The position numbers and the translations under genes were made by a program. 64,000 bases of DNA from Pirellulaceae bacterium (GTDB lineage: Bacteria; Planctomycetota; Planctomycetia; Pirellulales; Pirellulaceae): positions 62,001-126,000 of the forward strand of contig BPJU01000004.1 of assembly GCA_026004775.1 (NCBI GenBank). Direction: 5' to 3'. The notes under the pieces are model-generated. The model had not been told where the DNA came from, ran no database searches, and worked only from the letters and a program-made list of their open reading frames with translations. This document shows positions 60,254 through 64,000 of the stretch, one piece after another; within the stretch, counting starts at the first letter, position 1; the number at the start of each line of letters is the position of its first letter.

Positions 60254-60811
60254 ATGAATCGCCAAACCATGAATAACGAAGAACATATCCGACAGCAGTT
60301 GTGGGAATTCGTCTACGAGCTGCTCTCTGAGGAAGAGATGCAGCAGTGGCGTGAAAGAATTACGTCCGATCCCCAGGTGGCTCGACTCTATTGCGAAGTA
60401 AAACTCATGGCCGACCAGGTGGCCCAAGCCTTGGTGCACGTGGGACCGCCGGTGGCGCTGACCGTTCCGGAAACAGCCGGCGGCGGTCCAGGAGGCTCCT
60501 TCCGCCGCCCCAGTACCGGTGCGCCCATCCGGGCGGTCTTCCGCACACCGCAGCCGCCGGTGGATGGACCTGGCGGCGGTTGCCGCTTCGCTTCTGCTGC
60601 TGGCTACAGGTGCGCTCGCGTATTGGGGAGCCGGGTCGCCGACCAACTTAGTCCCGACAGAAGCTTCTCATCCTGTGCCGCCCCTGTTGCGGATGGTGGT
60701 CCCGCCGGTAGTCACACCAGGTCAAGCCGTACCGATCGCCGTCGAAGCCCGGCACGGTTCCACCGGCGAACCTGTGGATGTCGAACTGGAGTTGCATCTT
60801 GTCAAGAATGA
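60254..60811 (+). CDS. N-terminal (anti-sigma-like) part of the alpha-2-macroglobulin-like gene, followed by frame change
   Basis: Residues 1-75 (MNNEEHIRQQLWEFVYELLS, then EMQQWRERITSDPQVARLYCEV and ALVHVGPPVALTVPETA) form a small acidic helical domain like those that begin planctomycete membrane proteins encoded next to ECF sigma genes. It has no HxxxCxxC zinc motif. After about position 60475 this frame turns into Arg/Gly-rich junk ending at 60811, whereas the +1 frame becomes meaningful (EAPSAAPVPVRP, then a membrane helix). I therefore read it as the true start of the following large gene, split by a one-base change in the GGCGGCGG run near 60478-60486. The start is ATG 60254, or ATG 60269 (MNNEE). 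Confidence 0.65.
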   Translation: MNRQTMNNEEHIRQQLWEFVYELLSEEEMQQWRERITSDPQVARLYCEVKLMADQVAQALVHVGPPVALTVPETAGGGPGGSFRRPSTGAPIRAVFRTPQPPVDGPGGGCRFASAAGYRCARVLGSRVADQLSPDRSFSSCAAPVADGGPAGSHTRSSRTDRRRSPARFHRRTCGCRTGVASCQE

Positions 60812-63800
60812 GAAAACTGAATGGCAGACCGCTTTTCGCTCCGGTCCCAAAGGGACAGCTCTTGTCCAGGTGCCCGCCAATATCGCCGGCAGTGATGCAA
60901 TGGTCACGGTCCGCCCGCATAACACAGAAGAAAAATATCAAGTGGCGGCTCGTCTTTCGCACCCCCAACGTTCTTATGTCGCGCATCTGGCTACCGACCG
61001 CTGGCTCTACTATCCAGGACAGACCGTAAAATTTCGGGCGGTGACGCTCGATCCAATTACCTTTCAGCCATTGGATCAAGGGCGCATCCAGTTCCTGGTC
61101 CGCCACGTCGATACCGGTCGAACGTTTCCCGAAATGCCAATGGAAATACCGCTTGCCGGCGGTGTGGCACACGGACAATGGAGCATACCGGAAGAAAATG
61201 ATATCGCTACAGGCGACTATCAATTGATTGCCACTAGTCCCGACAGGCTTTTCCAGGAAGTGCATCGCCATTTTGTCGTGCAACAGCGTATGCCCCAGGA
61301 TTGGATGCTGGAGGCAGAGCTGACTCGACCGTCCTACCTGCCGGGCGATACGGCTCGGGTGGATCTAGCGATTCGGGGCGCTCCTGCCCGAGATCGGCCG
61401 GTCAATATAAGTGCGGACATCTGGACAGGTGACCAACATCGCCAGCAGCTTTCTCAGCAAATGACCCGCGGGCAAGCACAGCTTACGTTCCAAGTGCCCG
61501 AGGACTGGTCCGGTACCGAGCCGCTGGTGGTTCAACTGACCGGCGAGGCGGCTGATGGCCGTTGGCAAAGAGTTTTGGTGGCGCCGCACAAGAACGAGAC
61601 GTGGCGAGTGCGGATGGTTCCCGAGGGAGGCGTACTGGCCGCGGGACTTCCCTGTCGATTGTACTTCGAGGTTCAGGACAGTCTGGGAAGGCCTGTAGCG
61701 TTGGATGGTCAGTTGGTTGACCAGGATGGACGTCGCATCATGGCGGTGCGAACGGATCCGGCGTTGCCCGGCTGTGGGCTGGTCGCGTGGACGCCCCAGA
61801 TCGATGAACACTACTGGATCGAATCTTCGGACGGGAAACAGCGTTGGGAAGTCGGACCGATCACCATGCTGTCTGAGACGGTGATACTGCGGGTCGAACC
61901 GAGCGTTATTGAGCCTGCGCAGCCCATTCGTGTGAAACTCTATTCGCGCCAAGCCGGACGCTCTCTGGCAGTGGCAGTCATGCGAAGCGGTGTGGTGCTA
62001 GGGCAGCGGTTGGTAGTGACCCAAAGTGGTCGGCCCAGCGAGCCGGTGGAAGTACCGATAGAGCTTCCGGAAAACACGGCTGGTGTCATGCGGGTAATGG
62101 TATTCGATATAGAACGAGAGGCGCGGCTGGTTGCTTCGCGATTGGTTTTCCGCCGGCCCTCGCAATACTGGATCGTCAGTCGCACTCGGGTCGATCCGCC
62201 GGCCCGAGGCGTGGAATCGCAAGACCAGCTTGCCGTGGCCGACGAACGATCTCGGCCCGCTCAAGCCCGGGCCGTTGTGACCATCGAGGAACAATCCCGA
62301 TCGGGCGCGATGTTTGCCAGCCTGGTCAACGACTTGTTATTGGCCGACGGCAGGCCGCTGTTGTCGGATATGGAATCCCCTATTGGTCTTTTCCAGCAGC
62401 CGAACGAGCAGCTTTTCCGCCGGCTCGACCTGCTGCTCGTGCTGCGCGATCCGGAAGTGACCTCCGGGGACCGGGACGATCTTTCGCGCGAAACATTGGC
62501 AGCGGGCAGGGTGGCGAGTGCCGAATCGCTGGCCGAGAACCGCGGGCTGGGCCCGGAATCAATTCCTGGTGCCACGGCCGGCCTGTTGCAAGTCGCCGAC
62601 AACTACTCCTCGGTCAGGTCAATAACATCGACTCTCGAAATGCCTGCGGGAACGGCTCGGGCAAGTCGAATTCCTGGTGGGTGGCGACTGTGGCCGGTCG
62701 CGGTTGCGGTGCTCTTCATGGTTGTGTTGTTGGCTCTCACTTTATGGCAACAGCTCTCCTATTGGGCCTCTGGCTTTGGTTGGGTAGTGGCTGCACTTGT
62801 GCTGGTGGCTGGTTTGCTGTTGCCGCCGCGGCCTGCCGCGATTCGCACTATCGAGTTAGCCGCGGCGAGAAAAGCACCGCAGGTCGAATTGAGAAAACCG
62901 GAGGGAGATGTCGCAGCAGAAAGCCCGGTCCACGATGCCGCTGCGGCCGCCAGTCGAGTGCCGGTTGAGCAAGCATCCAGGGAAAGCTTCCTTCCAGAAC
63001 CGCCTTCCGCTCCTTTGGCTCCGGCCACTGCCGCGCCGCGGGCGCCTGTGCCGCTGCCAGAGCAAACTTCTGCCGGCGGCGTTACACAACAAGCCGATAT
63101 GGCGAGTGCCCGTTCCGTGCAGCCGCAGGTAATCAGAGACAGAATGCAACGCCCGGAACTTCCCGAAACGGGTGATTCATCCGCTGCCGCTGGCATGCAG
63201 GTGGAAGCGTTCGGTGCGACTGGTTATGAACGCTCGGCCTGGCAGAGGCAGTGGTTCCAGCAACAACTGATACCCGTGACCGAGCGGGGCGATCTACAGT
63301 TAACCGACAAACTGTTTGCCGCACTTCAACCAACTGCACCTCTGCCGGGATTGGCTGGTGGGCGGGGCGGCGCCGTGCGCCGAGCCGGCCCGAACGTGGG
63401 AGAGGCCTCTCGAATGCAGGCTGCTCGCCAGGCCGCTCTCTCCTTCGATGGCGGTCTGTGGGAGCCCGATCGGACGATTACTGGGGGACAACTTGCTTAC
63501 ACATGGTCGGTTCCGGATAAAGTGACTACTTATCAGGCCGCCGCGATGGTACATGGCCAGGGACGACTAGGAGAATTGCATTGGCAGATCGTTCCGGTGG
63601 CACCGGTAGGCGTGCACTTAGAATTGCCGCAGTCTCCTGCTTTTTTCACGTATGGGGACTATTTGCAATTGAGCGCCGAGGTGCGCAACCGAAGGCCGGA
63701 TGTCTTGCAAAACTTGAAAGCGGCAACAGATAGTCCGAACATCGACATGGTATTCGATCCATCGCGGATCGATATACCGCCCGGTGGTCGCTTGATGAGA

Positions 63801-64000
63801 ACGGTAAAGCTGCATGTCGATCCGCCTCATAAGGTAGATCCCGAGTCGTTGGGTGTTCCATCCGAATCGTTGCTGTGGATGTGGCCGCACGAACCGGGCT
63901 GCTGGCCCGTACGATGGTATTGGACCAGCAATGACCAAACATGGGACGAGCCTCAGCTCGGATATGCAGTTCCTGGGGGATTTCCTGTATTTGTAGAAAA
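60564..64000 (+). CDS. Large membrane-anchored alpha-2-macroglobulin-like (MG2-domain) protein, partial
   Basis: An open frame that runs off the window. It is open back to 60462, after a TGA at 60459; I list the first in-frame ATG, though the real start is probably at 60254 in the other frame. A membrane helix, MDLAAVAASLLLLATGALAYW, is followed by extracytoplasmic beta domains. ATDRWLYYPGQTVKFRAVTL is the MG2 hallmark, and LTRPSYLPGDTARVDLAI is a second MG-type unit. A further hydrophobic region at about 62690-62825 (VAVAVLFMVVLLALTLW, VVAALVLVAGLLLP) is followed by a Pro/Ala/Glu-rich linker. Then comes an A2M-core-like segment, GGQLAYTWSVPDKVTTYQAAAMVHG. Whether a thioester (CxEQ) exists cannot be seen. 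It is probably regulated by the ECF sigma factor immediately upstream. Confidence 0.78.
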   Translation, partial: MDLAAVAASLLLLATGALAYWGAGSPTNLVPTEASHPVPPLLRMVVPPVVTPGQAVPIAVEARHGSTGEPVDVELELHLVKNEKTEWQTAFRSGPKGTALVQVPANIAGSDAMVTVRPHNTEEKYQVAARLSHPQRSYVAHLATDRWLYYPGQTVKFRAVTLDPITFQPLDQGRIQFLVRHVDTGRTFPEMPMEIPLAGGVAHGQWSIPEENDIATGDYQLIATSPDRLFQEVHRHFVVQQRMPQDWMLEAELTRPSYLPGDTARVDLAIRGAPARDRPVNISADIWTGDQHRQQLSQQMTRGQAQLTFQVPEDWSGTEPLVVQLTGEAADGRWQRVLVAPHKNETWRVRMVPEGGVLAAGLPCRLYFEVQDSLGRPVALDGQLVDQDGRRIMAVRTDPALPGCGLVAWTPQIDEHYWIESSDGKQRWEVGPITMLSETVILRVEPSVIEPAQPIRVKLYSRQAGRSLAVAVMRSGVVLGQRLVVTQSGRPSEPVEVPIELPENTAGVMRVMVFDIEREARLVASRLVFRRPSQYWIVSRTRVDPPARGVESQDQLAVADERSRPAQARAVVTIEEQSRSGAMFASLVNDLLLADGRPLLSDMESPIGLFQQPNEQLFRRLDLLLVLRDPEVTSGDRDDLSRETLAAGRVASAESLAENRGLGPESIPGATAGLLQVADNYSSVRSITSTLEMPAGTARASRIPGGWRLWPVAVAVLFMVVLLALTLWQQLSYWASGFGWVVAALVLVAGLLLPPRPAAIRTIELAAARKAPQVELRKPEGDVAAESPVHDAAAAASRVPVEQASRESFLPEPPSAPLAPATAAPRAPVPLPEQTSAGGVTQQADMASARSVQPQVIRDRMQRPELPETGDSSAAAGMQVEAFGATGYERSAWQRQWFQQQLIPVTERGDLQLTDKLFAALQPTAPLPGLAGGRGGAVRRAGPNVGEASRMQAARQAALSFDGGLWEPDRTITGGQLAYTWSVPDKVTTYQAAAMVHGQGRLGELHWQIVPVAPVGVHLELPQSPAFFTYGDYLQLSAEVRNRRPDVLQNLKAATDSPNIDMVFDPSRIDIPPGGRLMRTVKLHVDPPHKVDPESLGVPSESLLWMWPHEPGCWPVRWYWTSNDQTWDEPQLGYAVPGGFPVFVE

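Overview
The window looks like a chromosomal segment of a planctomycete, probably Pirellulales and possibly near Thermogutta. This is an inference from gene content. The markers are a DUF1559 (H-X9-DG) protein, a secreted sulfatase, short ECF sigma factors beside a Ser/Thr kinase and an alpha-2-macroglobulin-like protein, ExbB/ExbD/vWA genes, a B12-dependent ribonucleotide reductase, and large membrane proteins seen mainly in that phylum. No rRNA, tRNA or CRISPR array was found.

Layout. 1-9 kb: the start of tex, a LOG-family protein, tsaD, a SbcD/SbcC-like nuclease-ATPase pair whose ATPase is split by a +1 frame change, and a sulfatase. 9.4-18 kb: a NUDIX protein, an inactive RAYT-like protein preceded by a 211-bp hairpin repeat, a DUF1559 protein and a large membrane protein. 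18.4-25 kb: a co-directional housekeeping run of TPR, hpf, ptsN, HPr, ptsI, DUF2344, rng and rplU. The PTS genes include no sugar permease and look regulatory. 25-27.5 kb: an OxyR-like regulator divergent from a di-haem cytochrome c peroxidase-like gene.

27.9-34.6 kb is the most unusual stretch. It holds a tight operon of three GTPases (dynamin-like, small GTPase, dynamin-like), then a second inactive RAYT-like protein followed by four tandem copies of a GTGCCTGGCAC palindrome. 34.6-47.7 kb: a response regulator with Glu in place of the phospho-Asp and an HDOD-like domain, nrdJ followed by a candidate structured RNA and a strong terminator, dagK, a GNAT-like gene, two SDR genes, a GxxExxY gene bracketed by CCACAGAG repeats, a diverged copy of the hairpin repeat, an RraA-like gene and an M81 peptidase.

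47.8-55 kb: a TPR protein, a third copy of the hairpin repeat (inverted to the first), and a Ton-like operon of vWA with a TonB-like anchor, TPR, ExbB, ExbD, ExbD. 55-64 kb: def and fmt, an ECF sigma/kinase pair, and an ECF sigma followed by a large membrane-anchored alpha-2-macroglobulin-like gene. That last gene has an apparent frame change near its N-terminus and runs off the window.

The best candidates for undescribed biology are the three-GTPase operon, the two catalytically dead RAYT paralogues with their nearby hairpin repeats, and the vWA protein with a TonB-type anchor.
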